Shown here in pieces: positions 1-7,519 of a stretch of 15,064 nt of DNA. A model generated the notes under the pieces. It was not told the DNA's origin and searched no databases. It worked only from the letters and a program-made list of their open reading frames with translations. The first letter of the stretch is position 1. The number at the start of each line of letters is the position of its first letter. The stretch comes from Syntrophorhabdaceae bacterium PtaU1.Bin034 (lineage in GTDB: Bacteria > Desulfobacterota_G > Syntrophorhabdia > Syntrophorhabdales > WCHB1-27): assembly GCA_002067405.1 (NCBI GenBank), contig MVRP01000086.1, positions 1 to 15,064 of the forward strand, in the 5' to 3' direction. A program made the translations under genes and the position numbers.

Positions 1-716
1 AGGAAATTCCGAATGTCGGCGCCTCTGAAGGCATAGATCGCCTGGTCGGAGTCTCCGACGGCACAGATGCAGGCACCGCAATCAACCAGGCATGACACAA
101 GCTCGTACTGCGTGGGGCTGATATCCTGATACTCGTCTACAATTACCTGTTTAAAGCGATTCCCGTAAGGCGTCAACCGCCCCTCACGGAGCATCGAGAC
201 CGGGATACTGATAAGATCATCAAAATCAAGCATCTCCTTCTGGAGCAGCATCTTCTGATACCCATCGAGAACGGGCATAATATCACTGACGGGCTTTTCC
301 ACAAGGTTCTTGATCTTTGATATCCGTTCTGCCAATTGTTGCGCCGCCTTCGCCGATCCACCCGTCACGGCCTTCAGGATATCGACCTGTTGCTCCCGGC
401 TGCAGACAGAGAACCGGTGTCCGTTATCCCGCAGCATCCGCAACCCTAGCAGGTGAAATGTGCCGAGAAAGATGCGCGCAGCCTGCTCGCCCAAAAGCGC
501 CTGTACCCTTTCGCGCATTTCTCTCGCGGCCCTGTTGGTGAAGGTGACGGCAAGGATTTCCTCCGGACGGGCGCCCTGCCCTATCAGGTTTGCGATCCGT
601 CTTACAATGGTGAGGGTTTTGCCGGTGCCGGGGCCGGCAACAACCAGCAGGTGGTTTCCCGTGCCTGAAACAGCTTCTTTCTGGGATTCGTTCAGACCTT
701 CGAAGACATCAACCAT
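1..716 (-). CDS. UvrD/PcrA/Rep-type superfamily 1 DNA helicase (N-terminal 238 residues, partial)
   Basis: This is the N-terminal part of a 3'-5' ATP-dependent superfamily 1 DNA helicase used in repair and replication restart; the rest lies beyond the left edge. Visible helicase motifs, in order, are a Q-motif-like LNESQKEAV (residues 8-16), Walker A AGPGTGKT (27-34), motif Ia TFTNRAAREMRERV (58-71), Walker B/motif II VDEYQD (193-198) and motif III GDSDQAIYAFRGAD (221-234). Walker A has P in place of the usual A of AGAGSGKT, a tolerated variant. The start is the ATG whose complement is at 714-716; an in-frame stop lies just upstream at 729-731, which is also the stop of the EndoQ-like gene. 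Only 12 nt separate the two genes, so co-transcription is likely, although the ribosome binding site is weak. Which subfamily (UvrD, PcrA or Rep) cannot be settled without the C-terminus. Confidence 0.93.
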   Translation of the reverse strand, partial: MVDVFEGLNESQKEAVSGTGNHLLVVAGPGTGKTLTIVRRIANLIGQGARPEEILAVTFTNRAAREMRERVQALLGEQAARIFLGTFHLLGLRMLRDNGHRFSVCSREQQVDILKAVTGGSAKAAQQLAERISKIKNLVEKPVSDIMPVLDGYQKMLLQKEMLDFDDLISIPVSMLREGRLTPYGNRFKQVIVDEYQDISPTQYELVSCLVDCGACICAVGDSDQAIYAFRGADIRNF

Positions 717-728
717 GGCGCCGGCAGC

Positions 729-2009
729 TCACAGCAGCATTCCCTGACCTTTTATCGCGCCCCTTTCGCCGTCCTCGAATATCTTGATCAGTCCGTACTC
801 GCCGTCGTAACCCGGCCTGATATGGATGGCGCCCTGCCGCATCCGGTTTATCGCTTCAGCCGTGAGCGTCGAGGCTGCCCGTTCAATCTCGGCTAAAGGC
901 GTGTCAAGAAGGATTGCGAATTCGTTACCGAGCGCGGCAAGCAGTCTCATGTATTCTGCCTGCACGGCCCTGCTGCCCACACCAACATCGTAGACCTCTG
1001 CGAGCACCTCGGACAGCGGTATTGCCGAACGGTAAGGCAATGCCCCTTCCGGCCCGAGGCCCTGCTGTCTGTCCGACAGCACTTCAACCCGGTGGGCCAC
1101 ACCTATGGTCAGGCGCTTGCCGCACACCGGGCAGCAGTAATCGTGACCAATGGTTTCGGAAGGAGAACAATGCAGGTTGCACGCCCTGTGCCCGTCGTAG
1201 TGGTATTTCCCCTCTTCCGGAAAGAACTCTATGGTGCCGTGAAAACCGTTTTTGGTCTTGACTGCCTCCGTAACGGCCGCGTAAGACAATTCGGTCTCAA
1301 AAATGTTCGCCTCTCTCCCCATCTTTGCCGGAGAGTGGGCGTCGGAGTTCGAGATGAGGGTAATACGGTCCAGCGCGGAGAGACGCCAGTTCATGGGAGG
1401 GTCAGAGGAAAGCCCTGTCTCTATAGCATGGATATGAGGGGTAAGCTCCTCGAAGCATTCCTCCATTGAATCAAAACCGGATGCAGCGCCAAATATCGAG
1501 AAATGGGGCGTCCATGCGTGAGCGGGTATAAACACCGCGTCTGATGAAGCATCCATGGCAATCTTGAGCAGCTCTTTTGCATCCAGGCCCAGGATAGGCC
1601 TCCCATCGGAGGTGATGTTGCCAATCCGCGAAAGGGAAAGATTCAATCTTGCAGCACTTGCCATATCGGGCATGAAGATGAGGCAGTGGATCTTTCGCGT
1701 CCTTCCGTTCTTCTTGTAGATACAGCTTATTTCCGCGGAAAGGAGGAAAAAGACGTCGCTGCGGCAAGATTGCGGGACACCGGACACCGCCGAAAGCCGG
1801 TGCTCTTTTCTCAGCTCGAAAATGCCGTTGCCTGCCGGCTCCAGCTTCTCATTCAGTTCCTTGAACCATTTCGGGTGGGTGAAATCTCCGGTTCCCACGA
1901 GATTGATGCCCTTGAGCTGTGCCCACTTCCAGATGCCCTCGGGCACCATCTCCCTGCTCGTCGCCCTCGAATAGCAGGAATGGACATGAAGATCAGCGAT
2001 AAACGACAT
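729..2009 (-). CDS. Endonuclease Q-like PHP-domain DNA repair nuclease
   Basis: This 426-residue PHP-domain protein resembles endonuclease Q, which nicks DNA 5' of deaminated bases (uracil, hypoxanthine, xanthine) and abasic sites. PHP metal ligands are visible: DLHVHS (H8, H10), GTGDFTH (D42, H45), E93, H108, PAHAW (H164) and SNSDAHSP (D223, H225). The EndoQ-like segment GTIEFFPEEGKYHYDGHR (258-275) is followed by a zinc-binding cluster with C277, C281, and C293/C296 in CPVCGK, and then HRVEVLSDR. The last ~110 residues form an HhH/PHP-associated-like tail. The PHP domain begins immediately at the ATG, so a later start would remove the first metal ligands. There is no ribosome binding site before this ATG, but a perfect extended -10 lies 6 nt upstream. 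The gene directly precedes the helicase, which suggests nick and unwind steps in one repair route. The EndoQ identity is from recall of the family; other PHP phosphoesterases are less likely given the zinc cluster. Confidence 0.85.
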   Translation of the reverse strand: MSFIADLHVHSCYSRATSREMVPEGIWKWAQLKGINLVGTGDFTHPKWFKELNEKLEPAGNGIFELRKEHRLSAVSGVPQSCRSDVFFLLSAEISCIYKKNGRTRKIHCLIFMPDMASAARLNLSLSRIGNITSDGRPILGLDAKELLKIAMDASSDAVFIPAHAWTPHFSIFGAASGFDSMEECFEELTPHIHAIETGLSSDPPMNWRLSALDRITLISNSDAHSPAKMGREANIFETELSYAAVTEAVKTKNGFHGTIEFFPEEGKYHYDGHRACNLHCSPSETIGHDYCCPVCGKRLTIGVAHRVEVLSDRQQGLGPEGALPYRSAIPLSEVLAEVYDVGVGSRAVQAEYMRLLAALGNEFAILLDTPLAEIERAASTLTAEAINRMRQGAIHIRPGYDGEYGLIKIFEDGERGAIKGQGMLL

Positions 2010-2011
2010 GC

Positions 2012-2023
2012 CGGATTATAACA
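2012..2023 (-). promoter_or_regulatory. Extended -10 promoter placed for a leaderless EndoQ-like transcript
   Basis: On the minus strand the bases TG-T-TATAAT form a consensus extended -10 element, with TATAAT on the complement of 2015-2020. Only CCGGC separates it from the ATG at 2009. A start site 6-8 nt downstream of the -10 box would fall on or next to the A of that ATG, giving a leaderless message. No convincing -35 box is seen, which an extended -10 does not need. There is no Shine-Dalgarno sequence between the box and the ATG. Sequence-only prediction. Confidence 0.4.
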
Positions 2024-2108
2024 GAAAAGAAGGGCCGGGGAGAAGAGAAATCCTGATCAACGGGAGTGAAGGTGAGCGGTAGTCCTGTTTGGGAGACGGA
2101 CAGGCTGT

Positions 2109-2420
2109 TCATCTGCCCTTCGTGATCTTCAGCAGCTTGTATAACCCGTCGGCGAACCTGTTCCTCTCATCGCTGTTTTCGATGGTATCGGCCGGAAAGG
2201 CAGAGAAAAACGAGCCGAGACCCTCCTGCTTCGAGACCCATTGCCAGAGCCTGGCAAAGTCTTCCCTTGTGGAAAAATAGTTGTTCGAGACTACAAGCTC
2301 CTCGCATTTGGGACAGACGAAACCTCCTCCCTTGCAGGAGAAAACGGGCTTGCCCAGGTCGATATCATGAAAGCACTCGCCCATCGCCTCCGTGAGGAAC
2401 CTGTCCCGTTCCTCGCTCAT
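2109..2420 (-). CDS. Small protein of unknown function with a CPKC motif
   Basis: A 103-residue soluble protein that I do not recognise. It has no signal peptide or membrane segment. The middle contains CKGGGFVCPKCEELV (about residues 29-43), with C29, C36 and C39 that could form part of a metal site or a redox pair. The C-terminal half is amphipathic and rich in aromatic and charged residues (EDFARLWQWVSKQEG, NRFADGLYKLLKITKGR) and is likely helical. The start ATG at 2418-2420 overlaps the ybaK stop as ATGA, a sign of translational coupling in one operon. Codon use resembles the neighbours. The downstream gap to the EndoQ-like gene is 99 nt and holds that gene's own promoter-like box, so this may be the last gene of the dnaJ-ybaK unit. 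Function is unknown. Confidence 0.75.
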   Translation of the reverse strand: MSEERDRFLTEAMGECFHDIDLGKPVFSCKGGGFVCPKCEELVVSNNYFSTREDFARLWQWVSKQEGLGSFFSAFPADTIENSDERNRFADGLYKLLKITKGR

Positions 2421-2899
2421 ATGCCGACCCTGACCAGCACGGGGTTAAGGACCCGCGCCGCCTCATTGGGGTCAAGCCCCACGAGAAGACCCCGCCTGCC
2501 GCCGTTTATGTAAATCTTCGGAAGGCCCAGGATGGTCTCTTCCATGAAAACGGGCATGGCCCTGCGCGTGCCGAAAGGAGAAATGCCACCCACAAGGTAG
2601 CCCGTGTACTTCTGGGCAATTTCGGGCGCACACGGTGTCACCTTCTTTACCCCCAAACGGCGGGCCAACTCCTTTGTCGAAACCTCCTCGTCGCCGTGCA
2701 TAAGGACGATAAGCGGGCGATCTGCATCATCCTCCATGACGAGCGTTTTGACGACACTGTGCTCGTCGACATGGAGTTCCCGTGCACAAACCGCCGTGCC
2801 TCCTTTATCCTCGTACTTGTAAGGATGTTCGGTGAATGCGACTTTACTTTCACGCAGAAAACGAATTGCAGCGGTAACCGGCATCTTGTCTTTGCTCAC
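2417..2899 (-). CDS. ybaK: YbaK/EbsC-family Cys-tRNA(Pro) deacylase
   Basis: A 160-residue member of the YbaK/ProX trans-editing family, which hydrolyses cysteine mischarged on tRNA(Pro) (and in some cases Cys-tRNA(Cys)) in the cytoplasm. The family hallmarks are present: the SVVKTLV segment with the lysine expected to be catalytic (K51), the glycine-rich VGGISPFGTRR loop (103-113) and the INGGRRGLLVGL strand-turn (131-142). Length matches the family. The start is GTG (complement of 2897-2899), preceded by a purine-rich GGAAGGAAAGGG; the internal ATG at codon 6 lacks a ribosome binding site. It lies 17 nt after the DnaJ-like gene and overlaps the 103-residue unknown by 4 nt, so these three probably form one operon. 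The YbaK rather than ProXp-ala assignment rests on motif resemblance. Confidence 0.9.
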   Translation of the reverse strand: MSKDKMPVTAAIRFLRESKVAFTEHPYKYEDKGGTAVCARELHVDEHSVVKTLVMEDDADRPLIVLMHGDEEVSTKELARRLGVKKVTPCAPEIAQKYTGYLVGGISPFGTRRAMPVFMEETILGLPKIYINGGRRGLLVGLDPNEAARVLNPVLVRVGI

Positions 2900-2916
2900 A
2901 GGCCCTTTCCTTCCCG

Positions 2917-3711
2917 CTATATTTTCAGGAGCTTCTTTACCTTTTCGAGGATAGGACGTTTTATCTCAACCTTCAGATAAAGGTCTCCGCCATCCCCCAT
3001 TCCCCTCAACCGGATCAACTGGCCCTCTTTTATACCAGGAGGAATGGTGACGGACAGTTGTCTGGACCTCTTCTCATCCATATATACCACCTTTCCTCCC
3101 CGGCGCGCCTCCTGTTCGTTCAGGCTAATTGCGTCATATACGTCCCTGTTGCCGGTCCCGGCTGTTCCCAGCATCTTCTTGACTGCATACTGCACCAGCC
3201 TGTTGATCGCCCTGCCCACGATCCCCGGCTTTTCCGTCTCGGCGCCGCGAACCTCGTTCTCGGCCTTCCGGTTCCGGTACCCGGGACCAAAAATAATGAC
3301 CTTTCCGAACATGCCCGGACCCCGGAATTCCGATGTTCTGTAACCCCGTCCGTAAGATTCGCGGAACACTTCCTCAAAACCCCGGAACCCGAATGCTTTC
3401 GCCATCTCCTCGAAGATCTGGTTGATATCGGAGCCCCGGAAAATGTCCTGGTCGGAGTAGCGCTGCCTGAAACGATCATATGCATAAGAACCGTACTGCT
3501 GTCGCATGGCGTCGTAACGGCTGCGCTTCTCGGGATCCGAGAGAACCGCGTACGCTTCGTTTATCTCCTTCATTTTCTCAACGGCTGCGGCATCGCCTTT
3601 ATTCCTGTCAGGATGGTATTGGAAGGCCAGCTTGCGGTATGCTTCCTTGATCTGTTGCGCCGCGGCCGTCCTTTCGAGGCCGAGAACTTCGTAGTAGTCT
3701 TTTTGATTCAA
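2917..3711 (-). CDS. DnaJ/CbpA-like J-domain co-chaperone, zinc-finger-less
   Basis: A 264-residue J-domain protein that would stimulate DnaK ATPase activity. The J domain covers residues 4-70, with HPD at 33-35 and the usual [20 protein letters not shown] helix. A Gly/Phe/Arg-rich linker (about 71-150) contains no CxxCxGxG repeats, so this is a class B/CbpA-type protein. A single C-terminal peptide-binding-like unit is visible, with [19 protein letters not shown] at 221-239 followed by [11 protein letters not shown]. At 264 residues it is shorter than CbpA (about 300), and it seems to carry one rather than two C-terminal beta domains. The start is TTG (complement of 3709-3711), well placed after AGAGG with about 6 nt spacing; no ATG or GTG fits better. 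A TATAAT box lies about 35 nt upstream. It heads the likely dnaJ-like/ybaK/103-residue-protein operon. Confidence 0.9.
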   Translation of the reverse strand: MNQKDYYEVLGLERTAAAQQIKEAYRKLAFQYHPDRNKGDAAAVEKMKEINEAYAVLSDPEKRSRYDAMRQQYGSYAYDRFRQRYSDQDIFRGSDINQIFEEMAKAFGFRGFEEVFRESYGRGYRTSEFRGPGMFGKVIIFGPGYRNRKAENEVRGAETEKPGIVGRAINRLVQYAVKKMLGTAGTGNRDVYDAISLNEQEARRGGKVVYMDEKRSRQLSVTIPPGIKEGQLIRLRGMGDGGDLYLKVEIKRPILEKVKKLLKI

Positions 3712-3746
3712 AGCTTTTCCTCTTATTTTTTATTGTCTTAAGAAAA

Positions 3747-3752
3747 ATTATA
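3747..3752 (-). promoter_or_regulatory. Candidate -10 box for the DnaJ-like gene
   Basis: The minus strand reads a consensus TATAAT within an AT-rich patch in otherwise GC-rich DNA, about 35 nt before the TTG start. No good -35 hexamer lies 16-18 nt upstream, so an activator or alternative sigma factor could be needed. Sequence-only prediction. Confidence 0.35.
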
Positions 3753-3779
3753 ACTTCTTTGAGACGTAAATGGTAGACA

Positions 3780-3798
3780 GCCGGCCATCCCGGCCGAC
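3780..3798 (-). terminator. Small GC-rich hairpin after the NCS2 permease gene
   Basis: As minus-strand RNA this forms a 7-bp stem, GUCGGCC with GGCCGGC (one U-G pair), closed by a 5-nt loop. It sits about 75 nt past the permease stop and before the dnaJ promoter box. There is no U-run after it, so an intrinsic terminator is not assured. Confidence 0.3.
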
Positions 3799-3873
3799 AT
3801 CCGCCCCGTTTCTTGCGAGTGTGAGAGCGGCGTATTGCAAGCGCTTTTTTCAACCCGATCGGTGCGCCGGTGT

Positions 3874-5160
3874 TTATGGCTTTCTCAAATTCCGGTAAAC
3901 CAGGTGTTCCAGTATCAATGCCGTCAATACCCCGACAACAAACCCGTTTCCTAAAATGGGCCGAAGAAGAGCGGGAAAGCGGTCCAGGAAACGGACAGGC
4001 AAAAAACTCACCCCCGCACCGACGAAGACGGACAATCCGACGATAACGCCGGTCTCCAATCGAATGCCCTTTTCCGCGTGTCCGATGACGGCCAGGCCCG
4101 CCGCTATTTGAAATGCGAGAATATAGATCAGGGTACTCGCGATAACGACAGGGGGCACAGTACCCACAACGCCCAGGACAAGAGGAGAAAAGGACAAAAG
4201 GGCCAGCAATACGCCGGTAAGAACGAGGGGCATTCTTGAGGCGCATCCGGTCGAGAGTATTACGCCGGGGCTTAACGAAAAATTCACCGGACCGATGACC
4301 CCGAAAAAGCCGGAGACAACATTGGCCAGGCCCGTGAAGGCAATGCCCCTGTTCACCCTTCCCTTCATACCAGGGGGGTTAAGAAGGGTCGAGACAGACT
4401 CTATCGACCCGAGATCGTTCACGGAAACGCCGAGAAAGCAGAAAAGAAAAGAGATGACCACGCCCGGATCGATCAATGGCCGGGTCGTGAAGCCGCTGAA
4501 GAAGCCCGATACAAGGGGCAAACCCGGGAACTGCCTGCCGGCGGGAGACGAAAAGCAAACAAACCAGGCAAGGCTGCCGACAACCATCGCACAGAAGATC
4601 ACCGACGATCTCCATACGGCCGGAAGGTTTCTCTGGGCCAGGAACATGAACAGAACAAGCAGAAAAGCAAAGGAGAGGCTATGGGGAAGCCGGGCAGGCC
4701 CGGCCGAGATAAGCAGGTCAACGACTGTCGGCATCAGGGCAACTGCGATCAGCAGGAGCACAACAGCGACCACACGCACGGTGAAGAGCCTCTGGAGCCG
4801 CCCGAAAAGGCCGCTGACCGCAGTCAAAAACAGGAGGAGGCCTCCGATCATGATCGACGTATATACTGCATCGGGATCGAACCCGACCGACGCTATCATA
4901 CCGATGAGCAGTACGGTCGAAGGTCCCGGGATCAAAGGAAGACGATGCCCCACAAGGACCTGTGACAAGAGGACAACACCGGTAATGAAGGATAATTTCT
5001 GAAGGTAAATGACCTGAGCCGCCTGATCGGTACAATACATGCCGGCCACCACGTTGCCGATAATGACGATGCCCGGTATGGATATGGCGAGCCACTGGAG
5101 GCCGAAGAGGATGAACTCACGCAACGGCGGATGGTCGTCAAGGTCGTATCGTAACTGCAT
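3874..5160 (-). CDS. NCS2/SLC23-type nucleobase (xanthine/uracil-like) permease
   Basis: An integral membrane transporter of the nucleobase-cation symporter 2 family, expected to import purines or pyrimidines with H+ or Na+. About 12-14 hydrophobic segments span the 428 residues. The TM8-like segment FLGVSVNDLGSIESV contains an acidic residue (E254) where the family binds substrate. The signature region GPVNFSLSPGVILSTGCASR (290-309) resembles the NAT motif but has VN where many members have QN. The start at 5158-5160 is chosen because AGGAAGGGGA lies directly before this ATG; an in-frame ATG 14 codons upstream (5200-5202) has no ribosome binding site and adds a polar stretch unlike family N-termini. 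The gene diverges from the mla operon across a ~340-nt gap. Substrate cannot be assigned from sequence alone. Confidence 0.88.
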   Translation of the reverse strand: MQLRYDLDDHPPLREFILFGLQWLAISIPGIVIIGNVVAGMYCTDQAAQVIYLQKLSFITGVVLLSQVLVGHRLPLIPGPSTVLLIGMIASVGFDPDAVYTSIMIGGLLLFLTAVSGLFGRLQRLFTVRVVAVVLLLIAVALMPTVVDLLISAGPARLPHSLSFAFLLVLFMFLAQRNLPAVWRSSVIFCAMVVGSLAWFVCFSSPAGRQFPGLPLVSGFFSGFTTRPLIDPGVVISFLFCFLGVSVNDLGSIESVSTLLNPPGMKGRVNRGIAFTGLANVVSGFFGVIGPVNFSLSPGVILSTGCASRMPLVLTGVLLALLSFSPLVLGVVGTVPPVVIASTLIYILAFQIAAGLAVIGHAEKGIRLETGVIVGLSVFVGAGVSFLPVRFLDRFPALLRPILGNGFVVGVLTALILEHLVYRNLRKP

Positions 5161-5497
5161 TCCCCTTCCTTTGTCTGTTCTGCCATTCGTTCCGGCGGTC
5201 ATCCCGGCCGTTTACCGGAAGCGTCTTCTCGCGGCTTCCAATCGATGGTACCACACCCGTCCACTTGCATACAACCGGACAAAATTCCCCGCGCAGGCGG
5301 CTTCCCCGTCCTCATCAACAACAACCATGCCGGGTCCGGGCACGGACCGGAGCGCCGATCTGCAAGGCCCTTTTCTTTTGTAAGCGACGGTATTAAGATG
5401 GGCTATAGGGAAGATTTAAAACTATCGGTTACGTACAAATAGGGACCAGACCCGCGGGACAAATACGGCTGGGTATCGGCGGCAGGGAGAGACATGC
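5161..5497. other. Divergent intergenic region between the permease and mla operons
   Basis: No convincing gene is seen here. The AT-richer part, about 5370-5445, lies between two divergent genes and is the likely site of promoters for both, but I could not find a pair of boxes with good spacing on either strand. The Shine-Dalgarno sequences of both flanking genes lie at its ends. Short open frames within it lack ribosome binding sites. Confidence 0.5.
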
Positions 5498-6622
5498 ATG
5501 GCGGAATTACGGATGGAGCGTGCGGGCGAAGCGCTGGTCCTGATGCTTTCCGGAGACTGGAGACTTACCAACCCGCTGCCCTCATCCGCTGCCGTTGAGG
5601 GCGAGATTGACACAACGAGAGAGACTCCCGGGCGGCTCACCTTTGATACCACAGGACTGCGCGGCTGGGACAGCGCCCTCCTCACATTCCTCCTCGATGT
5701 CATAAGAGTCTGCGTGAAAAAACATGTCAGAGTAGAAAAAGAGGGGCTTCCGCAGGGCGTGCAACGCCTCCTCAATCTTGCATCCGCTGTTTCCGAAGCG
5801 AAGGGAGCGCGCAAGCAGGACGTGCACCTCCCCTTACTGGCCCGATTGGGTGACAGGGCTGTATCCGCCGGTGGCTCGGTCCTGGAAACCGTGGGATTCA
5901 TCGGCGAGGTAGCGGCAAGCATGGCACGGATGATCGTCGGTAAAGCCCGCTTCCGGAAAGCTGACTTGTGGCTGACACTGGGGGAATCGGGAAGCCAGGC
6001 CCTTCCCATTGTCTCGCTGATCAGCCTGCTCGTCGGCCTTATCCTGGCCTTTGTCGGATCGATCCAGCTTAAGCTTTTCGGGGCCCAAATATACGTTGCG
6101 GACCTCGTCGGCATTGCCATGGTCCGGGCAATGGGGGCTATCATGGCGGGCATCATCATGGCGGGCCGCACCGGCGCTTCGTTCGCGGCGCAAATCGGCA
6201 CCATGCAGGTCAACGAAGAGATCGATGCGTTGAAAACCGCCGGCATACATCCTATCGATTTTTTGGTCCTTCCTCGGGTGGTCGCCCTCGCGCTCATGAT
6301 GCCGCTCCTTACAATCTACGCGGATCTCATGGGCATTCTCGGCGGCCTGGTTGTCGGCGTCGTCGGCCTTAACCTTAACGTGATGCAATACTACAACGAG
6401 ACAAAAAACGCGGTAACCCTCACAAATCTCTGGATCGGGCTTTTCTCGGGCCTTGTCTTCGGAATTCTCATTGCCGTTGCGGGATGCCTGAGGGGCATGC
6501 AGTGCGGGAGAAGCGCTTCGGCAGTGGGTGACGCGACAAGATCGGCAGTGGTAACGAGCATCGTGAGCATCATTGTGGCAACCGCGATCATCACTGTCGT
6601 ATGCGACGTACTGGGCATTTGA
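5498..6622 (+). CDS. mlaE: MlaE-family ABC transporter permease with N-terminal STAS domain
   Basis: This 374-residue protein is the inner-membrane permease of an MCE/Mla-type phospholipid transporter. Residues about 1-95 form a STAS (MlaB-like) domain, with the DSALLTFLLDVIRV helix at 58-71, so the role of separate MlaB is built into the same chain. The MlaE part follows, with membrane segments from about 168 onward and the family signature AGRTGASFAAQIGTMQVNEE (222-241), then IDALKTAGIHPIDFLVLPRV. The start ATG at 5498 follows AGGGAG; an overlapping ATG at 5494 is out of frame. MlaF begins 14 nt after the stop, so this is the first gene of the mlaEFD-pqiC operon. The STAS-MlaE fusion is a known arrangement outside enterics. 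The energy source is the ATPase encoded next; direction of lipid transport cannot be read from sequence. Confidence 0.93.
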   Translation: MAELRMERAGEALVLMLSGDWRLTNPLPSSAAVEGEIDTTRETPGRLTFDTTGLRGWDSALLTFLLDVIRVCVKKHVRVEKEGLPQGVQRLLNLASAVSEAKGARKQDVHLPLLARLGDRAVSAGGSVLETVGFIGEVAASMARMIVGKARFRKADLWLTLGESGSQALPIVSLISLLVGLILAFVGSIQLKLFGAQIYVADLVGIAMVRAMGAIMAGIIMAGRTGASFAAQIGTMQVNEEIDALKTAGIHPIDFLVLPRVVALALMMPLLTIYADLMGILGGLVVGVVGLNLNVMQYYNETKNAVTLTNLWIGLFSGLVFGILIAVAGCLRGMQCGRSASAVGDATRSAVVTSIVSIIVATAIITVVCDVLGI

Positions 6623-6636
6623 GATAGGGATAAGGA

Positions 6637-7425
6637 ATGGCCGAGCCCCACATCATCGTTCAGGACCTCACCATGGCGTACGGCGCTTTTGTCCTTCAGC
6701 GCAACCTCACCTTTACGGTAAACAAGGGAGACGTCTTCATCATCATGGGCGGAAGCGGCTGCGGGAAGAGCACCCTCCTCAGGCACTTGATAGGGCTGCA
6801 GAGACCTGTCAAAGGAAAAGTCTTCTACGGAGATGTGAGCCTGTGGGACTCCGCCCCTGAAGTCCGGGACAACCTGACCAGACGGTTCGGCATTCTCTAT
6901 CAGAGCAGCGCTCTGTGGAGTTCCATGACCCTGGCCGAAAACATCGCCACCATACTGGAAGGATATAAGGGCCTCGATCCAGAGCTGATCAGGAAGATCG
7001 TCTCTCTCAAGCTCTCGCTTGTCGGCCTTGCCGGCTTCGAAGAGTATTATCCGTCGGAGATCAGCGGGGGAATGAAAAAACGCGCCGGTCTTGCACGGGC
7101 CATGGCGCTTGATCCCGAGGTGCTTTTCTTTGACGAGCCCTCCGCCGGCCTCGATCCCATCAATGCGCACTTGCTGGACCAACTGATCCTCGAGCTGCGA
7201 GACAGCCTGGGGGCCACCGTGGTAATGGTGACCCATGAGCTTCCCAGCATTTTTGCAATCGGCAACAACTCCGTTTTCCTCGACGCAGAGACAAAAACGA
7301 TGCTCGCCACGGGCGATCCCAAAAAGCTCCTCGAAGAGTGCCGTAACCCCACCGTTCACAGCTTTTTGACCCGTGGGCAGGAAAGAACCATACGGGGAAC
7401 CGCAAGGGGGAGCGAACAAGCATGA
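6637..7425 (+). CDS. mlaF: MlaF-type ABC transporter ATP-binding protein
   Basis: A 262-residue cytoplasmic ATPase that would drive the MlaE permease. All ABC motifs are present: Walker A GGSGCGKST (38-46), Q-loop Q89 in ILYQSSALWSSMTLAEN, signature ISGGMKKRAGLARA (142-155), Walker B VLFFDEP (162-168), D-loop SAGLDP and the switch histidine H200 in VMVTHE. The Q-loop and the SGGMKKR signature are typical of the MlaF subgroup rather than general ABC importers. It begins 14 nt after mlaE and is followed after 94 nt by the MCE protein. The stop TGA is overlapped by an ATG of an 18-codon frame. The C-terminal tail (PTVHSFLTRGQ) resembles the MlaF tail. Confidence 0.95.
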   Translation: MAEPHIIVQDLTMAYGAFVLQRNLTFTVNKGDVFIIMGGSGCGKSTLLRHLIGLQRPVKGKVFYGDVSLWDSAPEVRDNLTRRFGILYQSSALWSSMTLAENIATILEGYKGLDPELIRKIVSLKLSLVGLAGFEEYYPSEISGGMKKRAGLARAMALDPEVLFFDEPSAGLDPINAHLLDQLILELRDSLGATVVMVTHELPSIFAIGNNSVFLDAETKTMLATGDPKKLLEECRNPTVHSFLTRGQERTIRGTARGSEQA

Positions 7426-7519
7426 AAGAGAAAGAACATGAAGGATCCGATGAACTGCGGATGAAAAGTGCATTTTAGGGCGTGTTTGACAAAACCGCGA
7501 AACGCGCAAGGAGGCAGAC

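Noticed and set aside
3058..3741. 227-codon plus-strand open frame
   Set aside because: Antisense to the J-domain gene, with no start signal and no recognisable domain.
3608..4246. 212-codon minus-strand open frame spanning the NCS2-dnaJ gap
   Set aside because: Overlaps real genes at both ends in another frame and is Arg-rich. Not a plausible protein and not a frameshifted extension of either neighbour.
5245..5442. 65-codon plus-strand frame in the permease-mla gap
   Set aside because: No ribosome binding site, no recognisable features, and it covers the likely promoter region.
5422..6297. 291-codon minus-strand open frame
   Set aside because: Antisense to the STAS-MlaE gene, with biased Ser/Arg/Pro-rich translation and no ribosome binding site.
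7486..7491. TTGACA, a consensus -35 hexamer before mlaD
   Set aside because: The position 16-18 nt downstream holds the AGGAGG of mlaD, not a -10 box, so this is unlikely to be a promoter.
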